A DNA stretch of 64,000 nucleotides from Holophagales bacterium. Its GTDB lineage: Bacteria; Acidobacteriota; Thermoanaerobaculia; UBA5066. Made by a program: the position numbers and the translations under genes. The notes under the pieces were generated by a model. It saw only the letters and a program-made list of their open reading frames with translations, searched no databases and was not told the origin of the DNA. Shown one piece after another: positions 23,768 through 32,288 of the stretch. Every line of letters starts with the position of its first letter. Positions within the stretch are counted from its first letter, which is position 1. Where the stretch lies: positions 124,001 through 188,000 of the forward strand of contig JADKBZ010000004.1 in assembly GCA_016714815.1 (NCBI GenBank). Direction: 5' to 3'.

Positions 23768-26700
23768 CTACCTCGCGGCCACCATAGGGAGCAGCGTCCC
23801 GTCGGACGTGGCGGCGTCGTTCACGACGCCGTAGGCGACGAAGCGCCCGCTTCCGGCGACGCGACGGACCTCGGCCCACGCGTCTCCGCCGTAGCCCGCC
23901 TCCCGAAGCGGCCGGTTCCATTGGAAACGGCGCCCGGGCGCGAGAGTGACCGACGGCAGCGTGGCGATCACCGCTCCGGCGGCTGCGTCGTGGAGCGTCA
24001 CCTTGAGAGTGACGTCCGGCCCGCCGTCCGGCTCGGGGCTGGCGACAGCGAGGTTCGAGCGGAAGGCGCCGTCCTCCCTGAGGCCCGGAACGATGGCCCG
24101 CTCTCTCGCCCAGCGGACCTCGTTCACGACGGGAACGCTCACTCCGTAGTCCCCCGACGCACCCGGGGCGCGCGCCTGGACGACCGCTGTGACGAGGAGC
24201 GCCGCGGCGCCCTCCGGACGGTCCGACGTGAAGGAGAGCGTGCCGGCGAAGCTCTTCGGGTCGATCGGAACTCCGCTCGCGACGAGCCAGGCGCCGGCGT
24301 CGGGGATGTCGAGAAGAGTGCCGAACGGCGTCCCGCCGGGCGACGGCCTCGCGTCGAGGACCAGCGGGAACGTTCTCGAGCCGGAGTCGTCGCGGTAAGT
24401 GGCCCGGAGCTCGAGACGGGAGGCGGGCGATCCGTCCGTCGACCGCCAGCCGAGCGTCAGCTCCGTCCGGTAGGCGGCGTGCGCCGAGTCCACGCCGACG
24501 ACGGCCGGCAGGAACCGGGTCCGGCGTCCCGGTGTCGCGTCGGGCGGCTCGAGCGGGACCAGGGTCCCGTCGTTCGTCTCCCCGTCGTTCCGGACGAGGT
24601 AGCCGAGGAGGTCCATCGGTTCCTCGTAAGAGCCGCTCGAATCCGGAATCTGCCTGGCTCCCAGGACGAGCGGTCGCTCGACGCTTTCGGGGTGGGGGTC
24701 GAGCTGGGAGAAGCCCCCTCTTGGCACTTTCGTTTGGGCAGAGACGTTCCAGGCGTCGGCCACTCGCGGGTCCCAGACCCAGAAGCCCTCCCCAGCGCCG
24801 TCGTTCGTCGCCGCCATCGCCACGTGGAGCCGGCTGCCGGGACTCTTCACGGGTCGCAACGCGGTCCCGTCTGCGCCGAGGCCGCCGGGGTCGATCCCGA
24901 CGAGAGACGTCCCCGCCGTACCGCGTTCCGAGCTGCTCCAGACCCTCACCGCCGCCCACGCCTCCGACTCGTCCTCGAGGCCCACGAACTCGATGGTCAG
25001 CGGACCGACGAATCCCGGAAACGGGTCCTCCAGCCGGAGCTGCGTTCCCGGCACGAGCGGCAGCTCGCGCGCCGGGAAGAGCGCCGTTCCCGGGAAGAGC
25101 CGCGCGAGCGCGGGACGGACCCCCGAGAAATTCGCGACCGTGAGCTCGCTGCGGTAGCGGGTTCCTCCGATCCCCGTCGTGTCGACGACGGCGGCGAGGT
25201 GCTTCCGGACTCTCGGCGTCGGGGCGAGAAGGGGGTGATCCGCCTCGTAGCGACGGGCGCCATCCCAGCCGAATCTCCCCGAGGGGTCGATCGCGCGCGG
25301 CGCGAGCGGCCCCATCCGGACGCGCAGGCGGCCGTCGGAAAAGCCGAGCCGGGAGAAGAACGCCGTGCTGCCCACGGCCGCGATCGGCGCCGTGGCGTCG
25401 GGGCTCAGATTCGCGTTCCGCACGTCGGCCGCGGACAGGAGCGTCCGGAACGCGACGCCATCGAACGACCCGAGGGCCGCCGGCAGGCCGCTCGCATCCG
25501 TTCCGCGGACGGCGAGAAAGGTGCGACCGCCCGCGTGGGCCACGTCGAGGACGTGCAGGGCCGGGTCGAGGCCCGGGAACGCCTCTTCGAGCCGGTCGTC
25601 CCTCAGCACCCAGGCAGACCGTGGCGACTCGCCCCCCCAGGCGAAGAGGTGCGGAGCGCCGTCGAGAACGCGGACCACGCTCCCGAAGAAGCCCTGCGAA
25701 GGGGTCTGGGGCGGCGTGAAGACGGTCCAGTCGCCGTCCCGGTACCTCGCCAGGCGGCTGCCCGTCCCGTTCACGTAGACCGCCTCCGACGTCGCCGCCA
25801 GCGAGCGCTGTAGGCCGTGCGGAAGGCTCCCGTTGAAGAGGCCGAACCCCTCGGGCAGGTTCAGGTCGCGCCAGGCGTCCGACGCCGGGTCGTGCTCGAA
25901 GAGGTGGTCAGAGCCGTCGTCGATCGACACGACCGCCCGGTCCCCGATCGCGACGGCGCCCGAGATCGCTCCCGGGATCGGGAGCGGCGCGAGCCGGGTC
26001 CATCCCGCCGCCTCCCGGCGGAAGACCCGGTTTCCGACCGATGCGAAGAACCTCGACGCGCCGCCGAAGTACGAGTCCGCCCCGCTCTTTCCGGCGGTGC
26101 CCGTCGTTGGAACCCAGGTCTCGTTTTCGCGGACGTGAACATCCCAGCCCCGCGCCCAGGTGAAGAGACGGTGCCCCGCGACGGCCACGTTCGGAAAACG
26201 GAGGCGCTCTCCGAGTACCGGGGACTCGGGCGAGAGCCGGACAAAGCGCCCGTCCTTCAGCTCGTGGATGTTCCCCTGCGCCTCCCGGCTCTCGGCGTAG
26301 AGCCGGCCGTTCCACTCGAACGGGCGGGCGCCGTAGACGGAGTCGTAGACGCCCCGTGGCGCGGGGAACGGCACCGAGAGGCCGGTCGCGGTGAGGACGC
26401 GCGCGTGGACGGTCGTCGAGTCGACCGTGTAGAAGGCCCACAGGCTGTTCGGCGTGGAGGAGTAGCCCCAGCCCGCCGCCGGCCACGGCTCGAGCGTCGT
26501 CCAGCGGTCGCCGTCGAGACGGTGGAACGGGATCGGGGTCTCCGCCTTCGCCGCAAGCTCGGCGGCGCCCGAGCTCGGCCCAGCGCAGCCAGGCCCCCCG
26601 GCCTCCAGGAGGTGGAGCTTCCCGAAGAGAACGAAGAAGGTGCCGTTCCTCGCCGGGAGCGGCGGCTCTTCGCGGATCGACCCGTCGGCGAACGAGAGCG

Positions 26701-27196
26701 ATCTGACCCGCCGGGCCTCGGCGTCGTGGACGCCTGTCGGGTCCGGTTCGCAATCGTTGAACCGGACGGTGGATACGTAGAGACGTTCGTCCGACAGGAC
26801 GTGCGAGTACCCCGCCTCGGAGATCTCCCCGAGGCGGACCCAGGCGTTCCCGCGAAGGACGAACACCCGAATGCCGCCGCCCCGGAACGTCAGGGCGAGG
26901 AATCGGCCGCCGGCGACGAACTCGGGAGCGAGCTTCGCGTCCGGCGATGCCGAGCTGTCGATCGCGATCGGACGCCAGATCGTCCCTTCGAGCTCCCAGG
27001 TCCCGTCCATTCCGGACGCGAACACGCGGGAATCGTCGCCGACGATCCCAACCGAGCCGGGCGCCCGCGGCCCCTCGTCCACCACCTTCCAGACGAAGTC
27101 GGCGCGGGCTGGCCGCGCGCCGGCGAGGCCGGCAAGGCCGAAGATCAGGACGAGGACGACAGCGGCGCCTGACCGAAACGAAGCTCTTCGACGCAT
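23768..27196 (-). CDS. Large secreted protein with beta-propeller-like front and repeated C-terminal beta domains
   Basis: 1142 residues. Signal peptide: MRRRASFRSG, hydrophobic AAVVLVLIFGLAGLAG, ARPARA cleavage site. The first 650 residues have repeating strands ending in W-x-x-L or L-x-x-G-x-x (GTWELEGTIWRPI, GNAWVRLGEI, GDRWTTLEPWP, AAGWTRLAPLP), the look of a Kelch-like propeller. The last third holds three related beta domains opening with YRSELTVANFSG, YRTELTLGWRS and FRSNLAVASPE; the final one ends FVAYGVVNDAATSDGT near the C-terminus, matching the small secreted duplicates at 4402 and 7067. No enzyme motif. Likely a cell-surface or extracellular binding protein. The 27197-27324 gap upstream contains only a stem-loop for the preceding gene. 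Confidence 0.8.
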   Translation of the reverse strand: MRRRASFRSGAAVVLVLIFGLAGLAGARPARADFVWKVVDEGPRAPGSVGIVGDDSRVFASGMDGTWELEGTIWRPIAIDSSASPDAKLAPEFVAGGRFLALTFRGGGIRVFVLRGNAWVRLGEISEAGYSHVLSDERLYVSTVRFNDCEPDPTGVHDAEARRVRSLSFADGSIREEPPLPARNGTFFVLFGKLHLLEAGGPGCAGPSSGAAELAAKAETPIPFHRLDGDRWTTLEPWPAAGWGYSSTPNSLWAFYTVDSTTVHARVLTATGLSVPFPAPRGVYDSVYGARPFEWNGRLYAESREAQGNIHELKDGRFVRLSPESPVLGERLRFPNVAVAGHRLFTWARGWDVHVRENETWVPTTGTAGKSGADSYFGGASRFFASVGNRVFRREAAGWTRLAPLPIPGAISGAVAIGDRAVVSIDDGSDHLFEHDPASDAWRDLNLPEGFGLFNGSLPHGLQRSLAATSEAVYVNGTGSRLARYRDGDWTVFTPPQTPSQGFFGSVVRVLDGAPHLFAWGGESPRSAWVLRDDRLEEAFPGLDPALHVLDVAHAGGRTFLAVRGTDASGLPAALGSFDGVAFRTLLSAADVRNANLSPDATAPIAAVGSTAFFSRLGFSDGRLRVRMGPLAPRAIDPSGRFGWDGARRYEADHPLLAPTPRVRKHLAAVVDTTGIGGTRYRSELTVANFSGVRPALARLFPGTALFPARELPLVPGTQLRLEDPFPGFVGPLTIEFVGLEDESEAWAAVRVWSSSERGTAGTSLVGIDPGGLGADGTALRPVKSPGSRLHVAMAATNDGAGEGFWVWDPRVADAWNVSAQTKVPRGGFSQLDPHPESVERPLVLGARQIPDSSGSYEEPMDLLGYLVRNDGETNDGTLVPLEPPDATPGRRTRFLPAVVGVDSAHAAYRTELTLGWRSTDGSPASRLELRATYRDDSGSRTFPLVLDARPSPGGTPFGTLLDIPDAGAWLVASGVPIDPKSFAGTLSFTSDRPEGAAALLVTAVVQARAPGASGDYGVSVPVVNEVRWARERAIVPGLREDGAFRSNLAVASPEPDGGPDVTLKVTLHDAAAGAVIATLPSVTLAPGRRFQWNRPLREAGYGGDAWAEVRRVAGSGRFVAYGVVNDAATSDGTLLPMVAAR

Positions 27197-27301
27197 GGAA
27201 CTCCCTGCTGAGAAGTGCTTCTTACCGGCGCAATCCTACCGCGGTCACCAGCGGGAGATGGCCTTGCGGGCCTCGTGACCTGCCCTCCCCCCCGCGATGG
27301 G

Positions 27302-27321
27302 GTCCTCCGCGAAGGGAGGAC
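27302..27321 (-). terminator. Stem-loop after the HAD phosphatase gene
   Basis: Perfect 7-pair stem GTCCTCC/GGAGGAC with a 6-base loop, beginning 4 bases after the stop of the 27325 gene on the reverse strand. No T-run, so Rho-independent action is uncertain. Confidence 0.5.
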
Positions 27322-27324
27322 AGA

Positions 27325-27966
27325 CTACTTCCCGAACAGCCCGAGGACCTCCGCGAGCGTCGACAGGACGAAGTCCGGCCGCTCCGCTTCCAGCTCCTCG
27401 CGCGTCGACGAACCCTCGGGGACGACGGCGACCGGGAGGCCGGCGGCGCGGGCCGTCGCGACGTCGACGGTCATGTCCCCGACGTAGAGCGTCTCCTCGG
27501 GCGAGGCGCGCATCGCCCGGAGCGCGGCCAGGACCATTCCCGGATCCGGCTTCTCGGTGAAGCCGAGGTCGGGGCCGCCGATGAACGTGAAGAGCTCGGC
27601 GAGGCCGAAGCCGGCGAGGAGCTGCCGGCTGAAGACGGCCGGCTTGTTCGAGGCGATCGCGAGGCGGATCCCCCGTCGCCAGAGCTCGGTGACGACGAGC
27701 TCGGCCCCCGGCATCAGCTTCGTCAGCTTCGGGGCGTTCACCTTGTAGCGGAAGCGGAAGTGATTGACGGCGTCGGCGCGCAGCTCTTCCGGAAGGACCT
27801 TCGCGACGAGCGCCTCGAGGCCGTGGCCGACGAGCCGCCGGGTCTGGTCGATCGTGACGGGAGGGCGTCCGAAGTGCGAAAGGACGTCGGAGAGGGCGTC
27901 GTGGATCCCCTCGTACGAATCGAGGAGCGTCCCGTCGAGGTCGAAGACCGCCGCGCGGAAGGTCAC
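27325..27966 (-). CDS. gph: HAD-family phosphatase, phosphoglycolate phosphatase-like
   Basis: 213 residues from GTG 27966, overlapping the stop of the upstream oxidoreductase as GTGA. HAD motif I FDLDGTLLDS (nucleophile and acid/base Asp), motif II IASNK, motif III Lys in EKPDP, motif IV YVGDMTVDVATARAAG. The cap region (GRPPVTIDQTRRLVGHGLEALV) is of the Gph/PGMB type. Phosphoglycolate phosphatase is the usual assignment; HAD substrates are not reliably predicted, so pyrophosphatase or sugar phosphatase activity is possible. Last gene of an operon running down from spoIID. Confidence 0.88.
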   Translation of the reverse strand: MTFRAAVFDLDGTLLDSYEGIHDALSDVLSHFGRPPVTIDQTRRLVGHGLEALVAKVLPEELRADAVNHFRFRYKVNAPKLTKLMPGAELVVTELWRRGIRLAIASNKPAVFSRQLLAGFGLAELFTFIGGPDLGFTEKPDPGMVLAALRAMRASPEETLYVGDMTVDVATARAAGLPVAVVPEGSSTREELEAERPDFVLSTLAEVLGLFGK

Positions 27967-28918
27967 GCGCCCACCGTCAGGACGATCTTTCCGACGTTCG
28001 CGTTCGCCGCCATCCGGCGGTGCGCCTCGGCCGCCTTTTCGAGCGGAAAGACGGAATCGACGAGGGGACGGAAGCGCCCGTCGGCGAAGCCGGGGAGGAC
28101 GTCGCGGGTGAAGGACGACGTCAGGTCGACCTTCTCGGCGAGCGCCCGCGCCCGCAGCGTCGACCCGACGACGCGAAGCCGCTTCGACAGGACGGCGCGC
28201 AGGTCGAGCTCGGCGGTGGCGCCCCCCATCGTGGCGATCAGGACGAGGCGGCCGCAGCGCGCCATCACGCGGACGTTTCCGGCGAGGGTCGCTCCGCCGA
28301 CGGGGTCGAGGACGAGGCCGACGGAGCTCTTTCCGAATCTCTCCTCCACCGCCCCGGCGAAGTCGACGGCCGTCGTGTCGACGACGAGGTCGGCGCCGAG
28401 GGCGGCGAGGGGGCCGGTCTTCTCCGCGGAGCTGACCGTCGCCACGACGCTCGCCCCGGCGTCCTTGGCGAGCTGGATCGCCGCCGTGCCGACGCCCGAG
28501 GCGGCGGCATGGACGAGCACGATCTCGCCCGCGGCGAGGGCTCCCTCGCGGAAGAGGTTGAGATAGGCCGTGAACCAGGCCTCGGGAATCGCCGCCGCCT
28601 CCTCGAAGGAGAGGTTCACGGGGATCGGCATCAGCATCCCGCGCGGCACGGCGACCTTCTCGGCGTAGCCGCCGCCCGGGAGGAGAAAGCAGACGCGCTC
28701 GTCCGTCCCCTCGACGACCCCGGCCGCCTCGGCCGAGGATCTCCGACTCTCCCGGTGGCGGCGGGTACTTCCCCGCGGCCTGGAGGAGGTCGGCCCGGTT
28801 GACCGCCGTCGCCCGGACGCGGACGAGGACCTCGCCGTCGCGGAGCACGGGCTCCGGCGTTTGGCCGAAGACGAGCGCCTCGGGACCCCCCGGGCACGTG
28901 GACGAGGATCGCCTTCAT
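27963..28918 (-). pseudogene. NADPH:quinone oxidoreductase-like gene with two frame breaks
   Basis: Zinc-independent MDR-superfamily quinone reductase. Start ATG 28918 overlaps the mobB stop (ATGA). The sequence is spread over three frames: MKAILVHVPGG, then VLRDGEVLVRVRATAVNRADLLQAAGKYPPPPG, then from about 28740 GVVEGTDERV, VPRGMLMPIPVNLSFEEAAAIPEAWFTAY, the nucleotide-binding VHAAASGVGTAAIQLAK and the C-terminal VDSVFPLEKAAEAHRRM. The first break lies in a six-G run (28888-28894); the second near CTCGGCCGAG at 28730-28740. About ten residues usual before the DRVC motif are also missing. Two breaks in 180 bases favour real decay, though indel errors are possible. The part from 28649 could still give a 228-residue fragment. 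Confidence 0.8.
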
Positions 28919-30618
28919 GCCCCGCCTCCGATGCCGAGAGCGCGGAGGACCAGCGGGACGAGCGACTCGACGTCGTCGAGGGGAAGCCGCGGGATGGAGG
29001 AAGCGTGGGTCGTCTCCCGGTCGGTCACCACCGCGAGAACGGCGGCGTCGCCGGAAGCCACCGGGTCCCTCCCCGTCCCCGTACGGCACACCTCCACCTT
29101 CGGCCCAGGGTCGTCGCGGAAGCCCTCGACGACGACGACGTCGACGCCGTGCATCTCGCGGGCGATCACCGCGGCGAGCGCGGGCGCCTCTGCGTGGAGG
29201 GAGTGGACGCCGGAGCGGCGACCGGTGAGGAGGACCGAGGGGTTCGCCCCGGCGGCGAAGTGGAGCTGCGAGTCCTTCCCCGGGGCGTCGGTCTCGTACT
29301 CGTCGCGGGTGTGCTTGACGGAGCCGACCGAGAGGCCTCGGGAGACGAGCGCGCGGATGAGCCGGGAGGCGAGCGTCGTCTTCCCCGACTTGTGGGCGCC
29401 GACGACGTGGACGCGCGGCGGCCCCTCCCGGTAGAAGAGGCACCTCTCGCGCGCCGGCGCGAATCGGGCGACGTCGGCCGGGAAGTTGGCGATCCAGGGA
29501 TCGAGGCTCTCCCCCGCGTCGACGAGCTCGCGGTAGCGCGCCGTCCCCGCGAGGAGGTCTACGGCCGGGACGTCGCTGCGGTACTCGTACGTCTCGGTCC
29601 GCCACCGGAAGCGCGACGGGTCGAGGTCGCGCAGGAGCTTCACGAGGCGAAGCCCCGTCTCGTACGGGCGGAACGACTCCGCGTCCGTGACGTGGAGCTG
29701 CACGCCTCTGCAGTCCTGCCCCGCGAACTTGTGGAACGTGGGGCGGAAGACGTGCGGCCGGAACGCGACGCCGGGGAGTCCGAGGGCATTCGCGCGATCC
29801 GCGGCGGCCTCCGCGTCGAGCCACGGCGCCCCGACGATCTCGAACGGGCACGTCGTACCGCGCGCCTCGGAGAGGTTCGTCCCTTCCAGGAGGCACATCC
29901 CGGGGTAGACGAGGGCCGTCTGCCGCGTCGGCATGTTGGGCGAAGGGAGAACCCACGCCGGCGTCTCGCCCACGCGGCCGCGCGGGGCGGTTCCGCGCCC
30001 GCCCGCCACCTTCATCGGGACGACGGTCAGGTCGCAGCCGAAGGCGAACTCGGCGTTCACGTAGCGGGCGATCTCGCCCGGCGTCAGGCCGTGGCGGGGC
30101 GGGACGGGCCAGAGCCCGACGAAGGAAAGGAGCCGCTCCTCGGGGAGGTTCCCCTCCACCCTGAGGCCGCCGAGCGGGTTCGGCCGGTCGAGGACGTAGA
30201 CCGGGATCCCCTGCGCCGCGCACGCCTTCATGACGAGCGCGGTCGTCCAGACGAAGGTGTAGTAGCGCGAGCCGACGTCGGGAAGGTCGCAGACGACGGC
30301 GTCCAGGCCCGCGAGCTGCTCCGGCCGCGGCGAGAGGTCCTCGAAGCGTTCGCCGTAGAGCGAGACGACGGGGATCTTCCCAGCCGGCGTGTCGCCGTCG
30401 CCGACGGCGAGCATGTCCTGGACGGCGCCGGTGAGGCCGTGCTCCGGGCCGAAGAGGACCCGGACGTCGAGCCCGGCGTCGAGGAGGGCGCGAGCCGTCG
30501 GGACGAAGCCCGACGAGACCGAGGCCGGGTTCGCGACGAGGCCGAGCCGGCGGGCGCGGAGCGGCTCGGGATCCGCGAGGAGGGAGTCGAGTCCGGACAG
30601 GAGGGGCGGTGGTTTCAT
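28915..30618 (-). CDS. Fusion of exo-N-acetylmuramidase (NamZ/DUF1343) and MobB GTPase
   Basis: 567 residues from ATG 30618, which overlaps the spoIID stop (ATGA). Residues 1-395 are a complete DUF1343/GH171 domain: RLGLVANPASVSSGF, VLFGPEHGLTG, PVVSLYGERFEDL, LPDVGSRYYTFVWT, VLDRPNPLGGLRVEGN, EGTNLSEARGTTCPFE, VDLLAGTARYREL. Known NamZ proteins release MurNAc from non-reducing ends of glycan fragments. Without any stop or start codon the frame continues into MobB (about 400-567): P-loop GAHKSGKTT near 406, GSVKHTRDEYETDAPGKDS, FAAGANPSVLLTG, VVVVEGFRD. MobB helps make the guanine dinucleotide form of molybdenum cofactor. No signal peptide, so cytoplasmic. I know of no functional link between the halves. 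Confidence 0.9.
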   Translation of the reverse strand: MKPPPLLSGLDSLLADPEPLRARRLGLVANPASVSSGFVPTARALLDAGLDVRVLFGPEHGLTGAVQDMLAVGDGDTPAGKIPVVSLYGERFEDLSPRPEQLAGLDAVVCDLPDVGSRYYTFVWTTALVMKACAAQGIPVYVLDRPNPLGGLRVEGNLPEERLLSFVGLWPVPPRHGLTPGEIARYVNAEFAFGCDLTVVPMKVAGGRGTAPRGRVGETPAWVLPSPNMPTRQTALVYPGMCLLEGTNLSEARGTTCPFEIVGAPWLDAEAAADRANALGLPGVAFRPHVFRPTFHKFAGQDCRGVQLHVTDAESFRPYETGLRLVKLLRDLDPSRFRWRTETYEYRSDVPAVDLLAGTARYRELVDAGESLDPWIANFPADVARFAPARERCLFYREGPPRVHVVGAHKSGKTTLASRLIRALVSRGLSVGSVKHTRDEYETDAPGKDSQLHFAAGANPSVLLTGRRSGVHSLHAEAPALAAVIAREMHGVDVVVVEGFRDDPGPKVEVCRTGTGRDPVASGDAAVLAVVTDRETTHASSIPRLPLDDVESLVPLVLRALGIGGGA

Positions 30619-31634
30619 GGGCGTGCTCCGAGGGAGTCGAGGGGCACAGTGACGGCCCCGCGATAGTAATGCGCGAGGATCGCCGCGCAGCTCTCCCCCC
30701 GCCGCGCCCTCGCAATGGCCCCCGCCTGGCAGAGGCCCGCCCCGTGCCCGGTCCCACGCCCCGAGAAGAGATACCCGGCGGGACGCTCCTCGACCTCGAA
30801 GTCGGTGGACCGGAAAGAGCTCCAGCCCCAGATTTCGGAGGCCCGGGCCCTGACGTCGAAAGCCCGGACGACGAGCGACTTTCCGCCCGGCGCCGCCAGG
30901 CGCAGGGCGGAGACCCTCGCGTCGTCGCCGTGCGCCCACACCTCGAGGAAGCGCGCCTCGGGGAACCCGAGGCGCGCGGCGAGCGCCGGAAGCTGCGTCC
31001 GCGGAAGGAAGAACGTCCACCGCGCACCCGGCGAGGCGAGGCACGCGTCGTCCTCGAACGGGGCGAGGTCGGGAACCTCCTCGTCGTCCCAGACGGCCGC
31101 CGGGCGGGCCGCTCTTCCGCCGCAGACGGCGTGGAAGGGGGCGGCGATGACGCGCCCTCCCTGGGCCAGGACGAGACCTCGCGTGGCGGCGGCCGCGCGG
31201 CGGGTCGCGTCGGTGGCCCGCGAAAGCCCCAGGAAGACCTGGCAGTGAACGCCGTCGCAGAGGTCGGCCCCCTGATCGGCGTGGCGGCCCTTCCGGGCGA
31301 CGGCGTAGGACCGCGCCGCGACGGCCTGGGCCTCGAGCGCCGCGGCGGGCGCCCCGGCGCCGATCTCGGCCGGAAGGACCGCCGCCACGTACGCCTCGAG
31401 GGGAACCGTCTCGACCGTCCCCGTCGAGAGACGGAGGATCCGGCGAACCGCCTCCCCGGCGGCCTCCCGGGCCATCGTGTCCGGAGGTTCCGTGTCCCGG
31501 GCTTTCGTGTCGAGCGCTTTCGCGTCCGGCGCCTTCGAACCCTGCGCGCGAACGGCGGCGCTGGCCGGCGGGAACGAGCCCAGAAGGCCGGCGCAGAGAA
31601 GCAGCAGGTATCCGGGACGGCGGGCGAACGTCAC
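30615..31634 (-). CDS. spoIID: SpoIID/LytB-domain protein, exported
   Basis: 339 residues. Signal peptide MTFARRPGYLLLLCAGLLGSFPPASA, a short repetitive linker (KAPDAKALDTKARDTEPPDT) that mirrors a nucleotide repeat at about 31475-31550, then a SpoIID domain: VPLEAYVAAVLPAEIG with the catalytic-type Glu, LEAQAVAARSYAVARKG, AAATRGLVL, FHAVCGGRA, and C-terminal FSGRGTGHGAGLCQAGAIA. SpoIID-type proteins act on peptidoglycan (lytic transglycosylase on denuded glycan) and are common in non-sporulating bacteria. Its stop overlaps the NamZ-MobB start, so a periplasmic glycan cutter is coupled to a cytosolic MurNAc-releasing enzyme. Confidence 0.9.
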   Translation of the reverse strand: MTFARRPGYLLLLCAGLLGSFPPASAAVRAQGSKAPDAKALDTKARDTEPPDTMAREAAGEAVRRILRLSTGTVETVPLEAYVAAVLPAEIGAGAPAAALEAQAVAARSYAVARKGRHADQGADLCDGVHCQVFLGLSRATDATRRAAAATRGLVLAQGGRVIAAPFHAVCGGRAARPAAVWDDEEVPDLAPFEDDACLASPGARWTFFLPRTQLPALAARLGFPEARFLEVWAHGDDARVSALRLAAPGGKSLVVRAFDVRARASEIWGWSSFRSTDFEVEERPAGYLFSGRGTGHGAGLCQAGAIARARRGESCAAILAHYYRGAVTVPLDSLGARP

Positions 31635-31661
31635 GCGCGGGGAGTTCCCTCTCCGGCCACG

Positions 31662-32177
31662 TCAGGCCCGCGCCGGGACCGGGTGCGCGTCGGGAGCTTC
31701 CCCGCGAAGCATCGCGACGGCATGCGGAAGGGCCGCGGCCACGGCCTCGAGGCACTCGACGGCTCCGCGGGGCGATCCCGGCAGGTTGACGACGAGCGTC
31801 CGGCCGCGAACCCCCGCGACCTGGCGCGAGAGCATCGCCGAGGGAAGCGCGGCCCGGCTCGCGGCCCGCATCGCCTCCGGGAGGCCTGGCAGCTCGACCG
31901 TGACGACCGCACGGGTCGCCTCGGGCGTGACGTCGCGGACCGAAAGGCCGGTCCCCCCCGTCGTCAGGACGAGGTCGACGAGGACGTTGTCGGCGAGGCG
32001 CGTCAGGTTCCAGGCGATGTCGTCCTTCTCGTCGGGAACGACGAGGAGCTCCACCACCTCCGCCCCGAAGAGCCGCCGGGCGGCCTCGGCGACGGCAGGG
32101 CCGCCGCGGTCCTCACGCTCCCCCCGGAAGGAGCGGTCGGAAACGGTCAGGACGGCGACCCGGACGGGCGCGGTCAT
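31662..32177 (-). CDS. mogA: Molybdopterin adenylyltransferase (MogA/MoaB family)
   Basis: Activates molybdopterin by adenylylation before molybdate insertion. 171 residues. Motifs: VAVLTVSDRSFRGEREDRGGP, VVPDEKDDIAWNLTRLAD, LVLTTGGTGLSVRDVTPEAT (the GGTG and T-x-x-A loops that bind molybdopterin), MLSRQVAGVRGRTLVVNLPGSPRGAVECL. Complete. Upstream, a 22-codon reading frame (32174-32242, MPKAAVSPSDLAPS...) ends in an ATGA overlap with the mogA start; it lacks a ribosome binding site and I do not call it. The ATG at 32177 follows GGAAGG. Confidence 0.93.
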   Translation of the reverse strand: MTAPVRVAVLTVSDRSFRGEREDRGGPAVAEAARRLFGAEVVELLVVPDEKDDIAWNLTRLADNVLVDLVLTTGGTGLSVRDVTPEATRAVVTVELPGLPEAMRAASRAALPSAMLSRQVAGVRGRTLVVNLPGSPRGAVECLEAVAAALPHAVAMLRGEAPDAHPVPARA

Positions 32178-32288
32178 CCTTCCGCCCCGGAGGAGCCGGG
32201 GCTCGGCGCGAGATCACTCGGAGAGACGGCAGCCTTGGGCATGTCGCGATTCTAGGGGGTCTCTACAATCCCCACGAAAGCTCGCCAC

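Noticed and set aside
22253..25813. A 1186-residue open frame on the plus strand
   Set aside because: Antisense to ddl, the aminotransferase and the large secreted protein; composition is that of a GC-rich shadow frame.
32174..32242. A 22-codon upstream frame ending in an ATGA overlap with mogA
   Set aside because: No ribosome binding site and no recognisable peptide; the overlap can arise by chance.
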